Of a stretch of DNA of 10,275 nt, positions 1 to 7,797 are shown piece after piece; the stretch's first letter is position 1; the number at the start of each line of letters is the position of its first letter. The stretch comes from Euperipatoides rowelli (taxonomy: Eukaryota > Onychophora > Udeonychophora > Euonychophora > Peripatopsidae): NCBI GenBank assembly GCA_003024985.2, contig PXIH01S0013590.1. One strand, 5' to 3'. The translations under genes and the position numbers were made by a program. The notes below the pieces were generated by a model that saw nothing but the letters and a program-made list of their open reading frames with translations, made no database searches and was not told the DNA's origin.

Positions 1-1978
1 AAATATTCAAATGAAAACAATATGCGGTTTTTATTATCACAATCATGTATTACAGTATCTGATCTGATCGTTTAATAATAATAAATGTTTATGACTTTAT
101 GATGTCGTTAATTATTGAGTTTTAATAATTTTTTTGTACTGATCTACTTTAATATTATCTATAACCATAATGGGAATATGATCGTGTTCCGAAGCAAGTA
201 ACAGTGTTATCTATGCTCAGCGCTGCAACTATTTTTAAAAATCTTTGGTGCAACGTGTTTAAACAAAAAATATGTTGAATGCCCGTGGAACGGATTTATT
301 CTCTAGTAACATCCTTACTCAAATCATTTAATAACAACAACTAACAATGGTAATACCGTAATAATGCGATATAAAGATGTAGTTATTTTCTTCTACAATG
401 TTTTTCTACGGCCAGGTAAAATTTGTCCAGGTACAGGGACCGGCGGTTGAGTTAACACTGGTCTAGACTTTGTACCGTCATTTGTGAATTACTCACTCTT
501 CAGGAGGAATTCACCAATAGAGCAGAGTTTTTTGGGGCAATAGGTTATTAAATTCTTAAAAAGAAATCTAAAAACTTTTACAAGAACGATTTCAAGTAAA
601 AGAGAGCAACTGGAAGCTATTTCATTTTTTTATTCAGACTAGGCTTTAAAACTTATTTGTGTCGAGTGTAGAGTAGTTATTTCAGGCATGAAATAATAAC
701 TTCCTTCACTGTGAAGAAAACAGAATGAAAAACGGGGATACGGAAATAGTAGAAGGTATCCAATCCAAAAATAAAGATTGAATTCTCGGAAACAACTTGA
801 GACAGTATAATTTGAGAATTTCTTTAAATCCTTAAAAATGAACAGAAAATCAGCTTGCTCTTTTTTTTTATAAAAAAGAAAGGGGGGGGGGTATAATTTA
901 TTTAGTAGCTTGATGTCATCGCAATATAATATATCCAAACGTAATAGCAACTTAACAAGATTGCCTTTGTGTTTTCTTCTAGTATATAGTTTCTAAATAG
1001 CTTGTAAATGCTCATTTCTTTTCTGTTTTTAACTTATATTTTAATCTTCTAAGTTGCTATGAGGATAGCTAGTCGTTTTTCTTATTCTGGATTTGTTGAT
1101 TTAAATGGATATTTATATTTACGTTTGGTGGAATCTTGTTTTCTTCTGGACCATTAATACTTACCCTCGTCAGTAGTCAGAGTTTTATCATTATAGAACC
1201 TTAATCCACCCTATCTCTTAATCTACTTTCAAGGTTAAATGGATTTGTTTTAGGACCACCTTTATTGCATCAGACAACAGTGGGGTTTTTTGTTTGTTTG
1301 CCGAGTCTTACTTCGGGGGCTCGTGCAAATTGTTAATAACAACATGTGCTGATATAATGGCGTCGTTAAAACCTTATAGCTTCCATTTATGTAAATAGCT
1401 AACAACTATCTCATTACTCCAAACTATTTATTTCATCTTTCATTTCTTACAACATCCCTTGCTGATCTTTGACTGGAGGATTATTGCTAGTTGCTTTCAG
1501 GCTACAACGGGGTTGCGAACGAGATTTGGAAAGAGGGCAAATGTCAAGTTTTCATTTGCTATATTTCTCAGCCTTTAAAGTTTATCTCCAAGGGACTATG
1601 CATGTTTGACGTCAAGGCAGGTGATTGGAACCTTAGTTTTTTTTATATAATGTTCTTTTAGAATACCAATGTATAATTTCACCAATCAACACTCTGTAAA
1701 AAAGCCCACATTCATTCTTGGGGTAGGGTTTTTATCAAATTTAGCCTATTAGGCACTAGTATTTGTTATATTGTAACAACTTTCAATCAAGACTCAACAT
1801 AAATTTAAAGTTAAAGCCCTCTCTGAATAAAAATTAAATGACATCCATTCGCTTTATTTTACTTGAAATTGTTCTTTTAAAAGTTTTTAAATTTCTTTTT
1901 AAGCATTTAATAACCTATTGCCAAAAAAAAAAAAACTATACTTTATTGGTATATTTATCCTGAAGAGTGACTGACTAA
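1..1978. other. No gene recognised
   Basis: This AT-rich stretch has stops in all frames. I looked on the minus strand for the next TTC21B exon and did not find one. A G10 homopolymer sits at 882-891. An isolated good minus-strand donor (GTAAGT, 1163-1158) has no convincing coding sequence before it. Confidence 0.5.
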
Positions 1979-2280
1979 TTCAGGAAAGACCGCAGGCAGT
2001 TACTTCAATCATTACGAACTATTTCTAAAGCATTTAATTATGTGAATCAGAATTATTTTATTACGGAATTGCTTCAGTTGAATCCTTCTCCGATGATCTT
2101 TAAATGGCTTGTGTCGTTTTTATCAAATAGACAGCCTGGTGTCTCAATTTGAGATTTCGGGCATAAATACTAGAAACGCCTGTAAAAATTCTAGGCCCTT
2201 CATTAGAACAAAAAGGTACACGACATCCCCTATCCCTTATTTTTGGTCTGTTATAAATAAGTATGATTAAACTCTTTAAT
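1979..2280 (+). pseudogene. Decayed non-LTR reverse transcriptase fragment (LINE C)
   Basis: From 1979 the plus strand reads FRKDRRQLLQSL, then ISKAFNYVN, then FKWLVSFLSNRQPGVSI before a TGA at 2156-2158. This follows the non-LTR RT pattern G-F-R...st..aI..L, (d)..KAFD.V, and W...fLsnR.q.V.i. From 2206, in another frame, EQKGTRHPLSLIFGLL followed by TAA resembles the next RT block, G.RQGcPLSPLLF.L. The KAFD aspartate is Asn here. At least one frameshift and two stops show it is dead. Neither the YADD box nor an endonuclease domain is present, so only a core piece survives. The clade cannot be assigned. The second block is a weaker match than the first. Confidence 0.68.
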
Positions 2281-2765
2281 ACATGTCTTGTAACCATGTT
2301 CATTATTTTTTTGTTAGACAGGTATATTTCTTCTATCTTATCTTATTTATCTTGGATAGACTTAATCAAAATCACCTATAATTAAGATTCACATCCGATT
2401 GGGCTAGGGACTTAAAGTATATTTTTGTTGTAATGTTTTGAGTGTTTGTGAATAAACCCTATAATAATAATGTAGTCTAGATTGTATATAATATTGCCAT
2501 TACTTCAATCTAATTAATAAATTATCCCTCTTTGATACAAAAAGGTGAGATGTTTTTCTGTTTTTTTTAAGAATTTAAAAAAAAACTATTAATTAAAATT
2601 TTTAAACAAAGTCTCCTTCATATTATGTTCTTCATGTGATAACGAACATTTTATTGTTTTGCTATGAAGGCTTAAAGACCACACATTTTCTCATTTTTAA
2701 TGCATCAGTCAATGTATATACATCCACTTAAAAGGTCGGTCTTAAATTTTGATTAACAATTCTAC
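2281..2765. other. No gene recognised
   Basis: AT-rich sequence between the LINE C relic and the third TTC21B exon. On the minus strand it is the start of the intron following that exon. No conserved coding or repeat structure was seen. Confidence 0.5.
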
Positions 2766-2830
2766 CTTTTCTCCCGCTGACTTCCTTGCTTCTTTGAGTT
2801 TGGCGTCTAAATCTTGAATGGCCTCACGAT
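2766..2830 (-). CDS. TTC21B: TTC21B (IFT139) coding exon, third of three
   Basis: This 65-nt exon is too short to stand out as an ORF. The acceptor is a poly-T tract ending in TTTCAG (through 2831). The donor is GTAGAA at 2765-2760. Joined to the previous exon through a G|AT Asp codon it encodes DREAIQDLDAKLKEARKSAG followed by EK, ending in phase 0. Animal TTC21B has the pattern IYAHKM....DREAI...DA..KE.RK.AGEK here, so the match is nearly residue for residue. The next expected segment in the family (a LYHAGLF-like helix) was not found between 1 and 2765, so the gene probably continues left of the window after an intron of more than 2.7 kb. Together the three exons give 102 codons of a protein that is about 1,300 residues long in human. 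Confidence 0.9.
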
Positions 2831-3420
2831 CTGAAAAAAAAAGATTATAAATAAAACAAAAATGAAATATTACATATTTGTTGATGCTCAGGTAAAAATG
2901 GAGGAAATCATTCCACTATTAATCAAATGTCAATTTAACATTTACTTAAAACAATTGATTTTCACCTCAATACAATAAAACACATCGTCCAAATTAATCA
3001 GGACAAAGCCCTGTTGGGACTGTCAAAGTGTTTCGACTATACAGAATTTCTATATACACACATCATTTTGTATGCTTAGAAAATTTCTTTGTTTTCCTTC
3101 ACATCTTTATTCCTTTTATTATTTCAATTTAATATTTAACATTATTTTGATTTTGTATGATGAGAATAGACTTAAAAATATATAAAATAGTATGACAATC
3201 GGTGTTATATTACTTTTACTTACTAGTTGATTGGTGCATTCAACCGATAGCTGAGTTTATTTCAAGATATATCACTTTCTTAATACATCATTTATCGTAG
3301 AATATTACATTCATAAATGCAATATTAAAAACGACTTGGCAAATCGTCAAATTTAATTATCTCTTGAAACACTCAAAGTCGCTTAAACATACTAATTAAT
3401 TAATCGCTTATTTTTATTTG

Positions 3421-3462
3421 CGTGTGCACGCTCTCTAAAAGATAAAAGAGAGCATGTACATG
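3421..3462. repeat. Imperfect hairpin with 16-bp stem
   Basis: CGTGTGCACGCTCTCT (3421-3436) pairs with AGAGAGCATGTACATG (3447-3462) around a 10-nt A-rich loop. In plus-strand RNA there are two G-U pairs and one C-A mismatch. It lies inside the large TTC21B intron. No known RNA family was recognised. Confidence 0.55.
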
Positions 3463-3545
3463 AAATGTTTGAATTGGCATATTGGAAAGGCAGTCCAAAG
3501 AATAGCTTTTTGTTTCTAAACTTAATGTATTTTATTTCTGTAGCT

Positions 3546-3863
3546 CTAGAAAGGTGGTGGCCTTTCCAAGGTTCCAGTTTGCTCCGGTTCTGTATCAATA
3601 ACGGTCTTGTCAGTTGGAGGCTTAATATTTTTATTCTTACTGTTATCATTATGTTTGAATCAAAAATAAAAGTGTTTTGCCAACCAGTTATCGTTTATGG
3701 CCATCTTTTTTAGTTTTTCTGCACACATTTTTGCGATTCGTGAAATTGAATCATTATATTATTTAATATTTTTGCATTGAGACTAACCAGACATTTGATC
3801 TAGAGGGGTTTTCTGTATAATTTTTTTTGTATGGTCTACATCCAAAATGTTGCATCTTTCTGA
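3546..3863 (-). pseudogene. Coding-like decayed stretch of unknown origin
   Basis: One minus-strand frame carries 106 codons with internal TAG, TAA and TGA and a terminal TAG at 3546-3548. Between the stops it reads like real protein: CNILDVDHTKKIIQKTPLDQ, then DSISRIAKMCAEKLKKMAIN followed by DNWLAKHFYF, then PPTDKTVIDTEPEQTGTLER followed by PPPF. The charged, proline-rich tail sits in a local GC-richer patch, unlike neighbouring intron sequence. It could be the C-terminal end of a retroposed gene or of a transposon protein with three nonsense mutations. I do not recognise the family. Chance cannot be excluded, and the opposite strand is also open over part of it (3465-3713). Confidence 0.3.
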
Positions 3864-4412
3864 TAAGGTGATTAATAATAGAATCTAAATGTTTACATTG
3901 TTTTGATCAGATTAACTGTATGCCTTGTCTTGATGATTGGTGCTGGCTTTTGAATTGATTTTTTTATTTTCTGAGTTAGGTGGGGGGGGGGGGAGAAACA
4001 GCTTGTAACCTGATGAGATAGTTTTAATTTTTAAAATCCTACTACAGGATGTCCATAATATACTCAACTGAGTAAGAAATTCAATACAGAATAAACTTGA
4101 ACAGGTAATGAAAAACTGGTAACTCTCCACATTGTTAGTTAACTCACACACACTGGTACAAACATTCCCAGCATGCAAAGCATAAAGATCAATCCAAATA
4201 CCTATCTAGATATGCTTCAATCTTCTCTGTTCCGAATTTGAAGACATGCAGGACAGGGTCCCTGAAAGACATGCAGAATTGTTGGACCATTAGAGACATA
4301 CAAATTGCATAGCCACCTAGGTCACCTGACATCATTCTCCTTGATTTATTTCTGCGGGGCTGAATAAAGGCTAGAGTTATGCCAAACAGATAACTAGTAT
4401 GGTAGGAATTAT
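3864..4412. other. Intronic sequence with a G12 tract and a short direct repeat
   Basis: No exon is recognisable. Position 3982-3993 is an uninterrupted run of 12 G. AAGACATGCAG occurs at 4241-4251 and again at 4266-4276. Each copy is followed by sequence resembling the minisatellite unit (GACA..., then GGTCC or GGACC), so these may be two diverged outlying units of the array that begins at 4413. Confidence 0.45.
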
Positions 4413-5024
4413 GGGACAGGGTTGTCCAGTCTTCAAGACAGGATTGTCCAGTCTTCGGGGTAAGATTGCCAGTCTTCGGGGTAAGATTGTCCAGTCTTTT
4501 GGACAGTATTGTCCAGTCTTCTTTGGACAGGAATATCCAGTTGTCGGGACAGGAATGTCCAGTCTACGGGAGAGAATCGCCCAGTCTTTGGGACAGAATT
4601 GTTGTGTCTTTGTGACAGAATTGTCCAGTCTTCAGGACAAGATTGTACAGCTTAGGGATAGGATTGTCCAGCCTTCGTGACAAGATTGTTGTCTTCGGGA
4701 CAAGATTGTAATCCTCGACATGGGATTGTCCAGTCTTCATGACAGGATTGTCCAGTCTTTGGGACAGGATTGTCCAGTCATCGGGTCAGGATTGTCCAGT
4801 CAGTGGGACAGAATTGTCCAATCATTGGGACAGGACTGTCCAGTCTTCAGGACAGGATTGTCCATTCGTTAGGACAGGATTGTCCATTCGTCAGGACAGG
4901 ATTGTCCATTCGTCCGGCCAGGATTGTCCAATCTTCGGGCAGGATTGTCCAATCTTCAGGACAGGATTGTCCATTCTTCGGGACAGGATTGTCCAGTCAT
5001 CGAGACAGGATTGTCCAATCTTTT
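4413..5024 (+). repeat. 22-bp minisatellite, about 28 units
   Basis: Twenty-eight head-to-tail units of 20-24 bp, most of them 22 bp, share the core GGACAGGATTGTCCAGTC plus a variable TTC/ATC/CGT end. Each core holds a short dyad, GGACA...TGTCC. Units on the right (from about 4715) are close to consensus. Units on the left (4455-4714) are more degenerate, with shortened or lengthened copies. Neighbouring units near 4855-4910 share the variant ending CCATTCGT, which indicates local duplication. The array lies inside the large TTC21B intron. Because 22 is not a multiple of 3, a unit is read in all three frames in turn. Long plus-strand ORFs here (such as 4739-5026) are therefore by-products of a stop-free repeat, not genes. 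Confidence 0.93.
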
Positions 5025-5241
5025 AACAATATCAGAGAAGTTAAATAATGTGTGGAGAGAAATTGAGTAACTAGATTTCTTAGAGCTACAAAAGGATCAC
5101 GTGGAAGTTTACTAGTCACATGATCCCAAGTATTTGTATCGAGTTTTTTAATCAGGTGAATAAATTTTGAACACTCGGTATAATTAATGTAACTTTAAAT
5201 AATAAACAAACATTTTCAAATTTAAATTAAAATTAAGTCAC

Positions 5242-5352
5242 CTATTGTCTTGCACATTTTATGGGCATAGATCAATAGTAAGATGGCCGCCAGCATGACA
5301 TCACGTACATCTTTGATGGACTCTAATTCTCGCATTCCCTCCTGGACACGAT
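5242..5352 (-). CDS. TTC21B: TTC21B (IFT139) coding exon, second of three
   Basis: This 111-nt exon continues the frame of the exon at 5467-5596. The split codon is G|AT (Asp) and the intron between them is 114 bp. The peptide includes QEGMRELESIKDVRDV and LLLIYAHKM. The LIYAHKM block is strongly conserved in TTC21 proteins and follows a helix pair that fits an N-terminal TPR. The acceptor is ...TGTATTAG at 5360-5353. The donor, GTGACT at 5241-5236, is weaker than consensus. The exon ends in phase 1 (ATA G|), which joins exactly to the exon at 2766-2830. No frameshift or stop is present, which argues against a pseudogene. The local GC content is well above that of the flanking introns. Confidence 0.92.
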
Positions 5353-5466
5353 CTAATACACAACAATGAAAAGAATATTAAAAACAAAAAACTTTTAATC
5401 AACTGATAGAAATATTTAATGGGAGAACAAAATTAAACATTATGCTAATTAACTTTTTAATCTTAC
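5353..5466 (-). other. TTC21B: Short TTC21B intron
   Basis: This 114-bp intron lies between the first two TTC21B exons seen. It has donor GTAAGA, an AT-rich body and acceptor TATTAG, and interrupts an Asp codon after its first base. Nothing else is recognisable in it. Confidence 0.85.
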
Positions 5467-5596
5467 CTTCAAGGATCAAAGAATACCCGTAGAATAATTT
5501 GAGCACAGGATCACGGCCATAGTTCTTCAGTGCATCAGCTGCTGCAGTTTGCATGTGCCGGAAATATTTCTCTCGGCAATAATAGTTGATTTTAGC
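5467..5596 (-). CDS. TTC21B: TTC21B (IFT139) coding exon, N-terminal TPR region, most 5' exon seen
   Basis: This is the most upstream of three minus-strand exons of an IFT-A subunit. TTC21B/IFT139 is a long TPR protein needed for retrograde transport in cilia. The exon is 130 nt, 43 codons plus one base, beginning at GCT AAA ATC. The product contains INYYCREKYF, then YGRDPVLKLFYGYSLILE. Both match the start of animal TTC21B from memory (INYYC..+YF, then YG.DPV...Y.Y...L.EG). The acceptor reads ...CGCTATAG before 5596 and the donor is GTAAGA at 5466-5461. An in-frame TAG lies immediately upstream of the exon, so it cannot extend and the start codon must be in another exon to the right. By comparison with the human protein only about 8-10 codons are missing. 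I did not find that exon. TTC21A is the vertebrate paralogue; a single invertebrate gene would normally be called TTC21B. Confidence 0.9.
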
Positions 5597-6228
5597 CTAT
5601 AGCGTTTGAGAATAGTAAAATAAAAATTTTAGTTAAAATTTAGTCAACAAACTTTGTACTATATTTAGAAAGAAAAAACTAAACTTATTTTGACATGTTG
5701 GAACATTGTAAGCTTATGATCAGATACATACTTTTTTCCCCAGTTCTGTAGACTTTAAATTACATCGATGCAATAAAAGTGACCATTCATTTTTATTTTC
5801 ACTTAAAAATANTTGCATAGGCTAATTCCCCATTTCACTAAAATAATGCAATCATTCTATTCTCAACACTATCAATAACAGTAGTGTTGGATTTGAATGT
5901 TCATTTGGGTAAGATTCGCTCAAAATCTCACTCCAAAGTGGTTCGTTCATATAAGAGCAAGCTCATAAGCTAGATCACTTCTCGTGAGCATAAAGTTATT
6001 AAGTTTTGACTCTTGTCGTAGATTTTTTTATATTTATAAATAAACATTAAGCAAGATAGGTTTCTTTTCAAAAGATGAAACAATTGAAAATAAAATAAAT
6101 CTACCATAACTAAAAACAAAACATTATAGGCTAATGAGTCATTATTTATTTTATATTTATTTATGTTATTGTTCACCATTTGACGATGTTTATTTCTCTA
6201 ACACATTATTGTGTTGAGCAGATTGATT
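5597..6228. other. TTC21B: No gene recognised; upstream TTC21B intron sequence
   Basis: This lies upstream of the most 5' TTC21B exon seen, on the minus strand. I searched for a short first exon (ATG, about 8-10 codons, phase-0 donor) and found none that I would trust. An ambiguous base is at 5812. Confidence 0.45.
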
Positions 6229-6243
6229 TATTAAAATCCTTGA

Positions 6244-6335
6244 AAGAGCATGCTCCGATTTTTTAAAAATCCAATTTCTTTGGATTCAGAGCGTGCTCTG
6301 TGTACTCCGAGAGCTCGGAGTTTTTTAAAATAACG
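6244..6335. repeat. Cluster of short palindromes
   Basis: GAGCATGCTC (6246-6255) and the related GAGCGTGCTC (near 6288-6297) are followed by ACTCCGAG-AG-CTCGGAGT (6304-6321), a perfect 8-bp stem with a 2-nt loop. The first and last palindromes are each followed by a TTTTTTAAAA run, suggesting a degenerate duplication. This may be the remnant of a small foldback element. No boundaries or target duplication were found. Confidence 0.45.
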
Positions 6336-6544
6336 TTCCTTAGGTGTGAAATCCACTCTGCCCCAACCCTAGGATAATCAAGTTGCAATAATCCCTTTTT
6401 ATTTATTTTAACTTTAAAAGTAAACTACATGCAGCAGGGAGGCTATCTCTAACTTATTTGAAAAAAAATTCCAACTAAAAATAAAGCTACTATATTCAAC
6501 GACATCTTAACCTTAAAACTACCATTTACCCTTTTCCAACTTAC

Positions 6545-6563
6545 ATAAATAAATAAATAAATA
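6545..6563. repeat. (AAAT)n microsatellite
   Basis: Four to five tandem ATAA units, just left of the first copy of the 18-bp motif. Confidence 0.75.
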
Positions 6564-6587
6564 TACAGTAAATAAATCTAGGAAAAG

Positions 6588-6615
6588 GTAGGATAAGGTG
6601 TTGTACCTTTGACCA
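6588..6615 (+). repeat. Left outer inverted repeat with 18-bp motif
   Basis: GTAGG, four bases, GGTGTTGTACCTTTGACC, A. This copy fits the motif consensus exactly (6597-6614) and pairs in inverted orientation with 10001-10028. Confidence 0.6.
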
Positions 6616-6773
6616 GTTTGAACATTTTTAAGTATCCCTGCCCCAATTTTGCTTAAGAAAGTCTGGAAAAGGGATCATACCAATGTTTAAGATGTTTTTT
6701 TATCATATATTTTTTACAAGTTGACATTTTTATTTTAAAATTAATTTACTGAAGTTTAAAAAAAAAAAAAAGC

Positions 6774-6829
6774 GGTCAAAGATACGACACCCCATTGTTT
6801 CTTTGCCAGGGGGTGTTGTACCTTTGACC
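6774..6829. repeat. 18-bp motif pair forming a 20-bp stem
   Basis: A minus-orientation copy (6774-6791, two changes from consensus) and a plus-orientation perfect copy (6812-6829) face each other. With two extra C/G pairs they make a 20-bp stem with two mismatches and a 16-nt loop. An A14 run (6758-6771) lies directly to the left. Confidence 0.7.
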
Positions 6830-6904
6830 AGCATGGTTAAAAAGATAAATAAAAGTAGGTTTAAATGAAAATAAATGTTTTATGAATTCAGAAATTATTA
6901 TTAA

Positions 6905-7217
6905 CCCTTTCCACTCTAATGTCGATCCTCAATCGCCATTTTTAATTTGTAGTTGCACTCCAAAGTCGATTCTGAATCGCCATTTTCATTTCCTTGTGTT
7001 ACATAATCAATAATTATTATTATATTCAAATACGCTTCAATTACTATTTTTTTTTAGTTTCAAAGACTCAAAATATATTTGTCTTTAATTATCCCAAGAG
7101 ATTTAAAGAAATTAAAGCATACTAATCTTAATTTAAAATAAAATAAAAAATCGATTTTTCATTTTTATTGTGGAGCTGTAGAAACCAAATTCTCTGAATT
7201 CAGTGGAGTGGAAAGGG
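6905..7217. mobile_element. piggyBac-type MITE with TTAA target duplications
   Basis: The element begins CCCTTTCCACTC and ends GAGTGGAAAGGG, a perfect 12-bp inverted terminal repeat. It is flanked on both sides by TTAA (6901-6904 and 7218-7221). TTAA duplication with termini beginning CCC is the signature of piggyBac-superfamily insertions. At 313 bp, with no transposase, it is a non-autonomous MITE. The left end holds a 33-bp direct duplication (6912-6944 and 6956-6988, 28/33 identical, period 44). Its GTCGAT...AATCGCCATT core includes the palindrome CGATTC-T-GAATCG. Confidence 0.82.
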
Positions 7218-7221
7218 TTAA

Positions 7222-7543
7222 AACTTTTCTGAATTCTAATAAAATTAACTTATCCCATATATACATCACTGTCCCACCTTGAATGACTAAAACATATCCC
7301 ACTATATAGCCTTCCATGTATAGGGATTTTAAAAATAANTGTTTTTCCTCAACTTTTAAATTTGACACTTGGAATAGGTTTCATTCAGCTCAAAAAGGAT
7401 GAAAGAATTTGTTAACTGGTTTATTAGGATTCTCAATTTCGAGGTCAAAATTGTTTTCAAGATCCCTCATAACTTGGAATATATTAGAAATTTTTATAAT
7501 ATTTTAAACTATGTACTACTAGTCCTTTTCTTTTTTTATCATC
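7222..7543. other. AT-rich spacer, possibly LINE A 3' untranslated sequence
   Basis: This lies between the MITE and the stop codon of LINE A. It could be the 3' untranslated part of LINE A, but no poly(A) or simple-repeat end marks where that element stops. The N at 7339 falls here. Short open frames on both strands show no family features. Confidence 0.35.
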
Positions 7544-7753
7544 TCATTGTTCATTTTTCAGGAACTCAAAAAATGAATTCCTGAAAGAGACGAGTGATTC
7601 AGAGTCTCTCATATGAACTGCCTGTATCACGTTCCATTGCCTACGTGCCATATGCTTAAACTATCCATTTTCCATTTCAGATTTACGATGTTTAACAACT
7701 AAATTTTTCTTTGATTTTGTTCTAGTGGTATAGTTATGAGTGAAAGGTGTATT
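7544..7753 (-). pseudogene. LINE A, C-terminal end of RT ORF (detached by LINE B)
   Basis: The minus strand from 7750 reads TPFTHNYTTR, then a TAG in place of a sense codon, then FKHMARRQWNVIQAV, then RDSESLVSFRNSFFEFL, and stops at TGA 7544-7546. This is the usual end of a CR1/Jockey-group LINE polyprotein: the H.Y.TR box, then ..WN.(I/L)P, then s..sFr..l...L. Only one internal stop is present. It continues the LINE A fragment to the right of LINE B. The six bases at 7748-7753 are the left copy of the target duplication made by LINE B. Confidence 0.8.
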
Positions 7754-7772
7754 TATTATTATTATTATTTAT
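7754..7772 (-). repeat. (ATT)n tail of LINE B
   Basis: An (ATT)n run, read as (AAT)n on the LINE strand, takes the place of a poly(A) tail at the 3' end of LINE B. Confidence 0.75.
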
Positions 7773-7784
7773 TCATAAAAGTTT

Positions 7785-7797
7785 AGGCAATATGCCT
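7785..7797 (-). other. LINE B 3'-terminal hairpin
   Basis: AGGCA-ATA-TGCCT forms a 5-bp stem with a 3-nt loop just before the simple-repeat tail. A hairpin followed by short repeats is how L2/CR1-group LINEs mark the RNA end recognised by their own RT; here that role is inferred. Confidence 0.5.

Larger units (their letters stand above)
2831..5241 (-). other. TTC21B: Large TTC21B intron carrying repeats
   Basis: This 2,411-bp intron lies between the 111-nt and 65-nt exons, with donor GTGACT and acceptor TTTCAG after a strong pyrimidine tract. It contains a hairpin (3421-3462), a coding-like decayed stretch (3546-3863), a 12-G homopolymer (3982-3993) and a 22-bp minisatellite (4413-5024). The remainder is AT-rich with no exon I can support. 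Confidence 0.8.

Noticed and set aside
639-950. 103-codon minus-strand open frame
   Set aside because: It is low complexity (runs of F, K, Y and P from homopolymers), with no motif and no splice or family support.
1158-1240. Minus-strand GTAAGT donor as the end of the next TTC21B exon
   Set aside because: The sequence before it has stops and no similarity to the expected TTC21B continuation.
3465-3713. 82-codon plus-strand open frame
   Set aside because: It has no recognisable domain. The minus-strand reading of the same bases looks more protein-like, and both lie in an intron.
3982-3993. G12 tract as a G-quadruplex
   Set aside because: It is a single run with no neighbouring G tracts. It is noted only as a homopolymer, which may also be a sequencing-length artefact.
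4413-5024. CRISPR array
   Set aside because: Units are contiguous with no unique spacers, and the surrounding gene is animal.
4399-5048. Three overlapping plus-strand open frames of 92-95 codons with SGQDCP-type repeats
   Set aside because: All are translations of the 22-bp minisatellite, which lacks stops in every frame. They do not indicate a repeat protein.
5970-6179. 69-codon minus-strand open frame upstream of TTC21B
   Set aside because: Composition is what AT-rich DNA gives by chance (N, K, Y, I, F), with no family features and no splice link to the exon at 5596.
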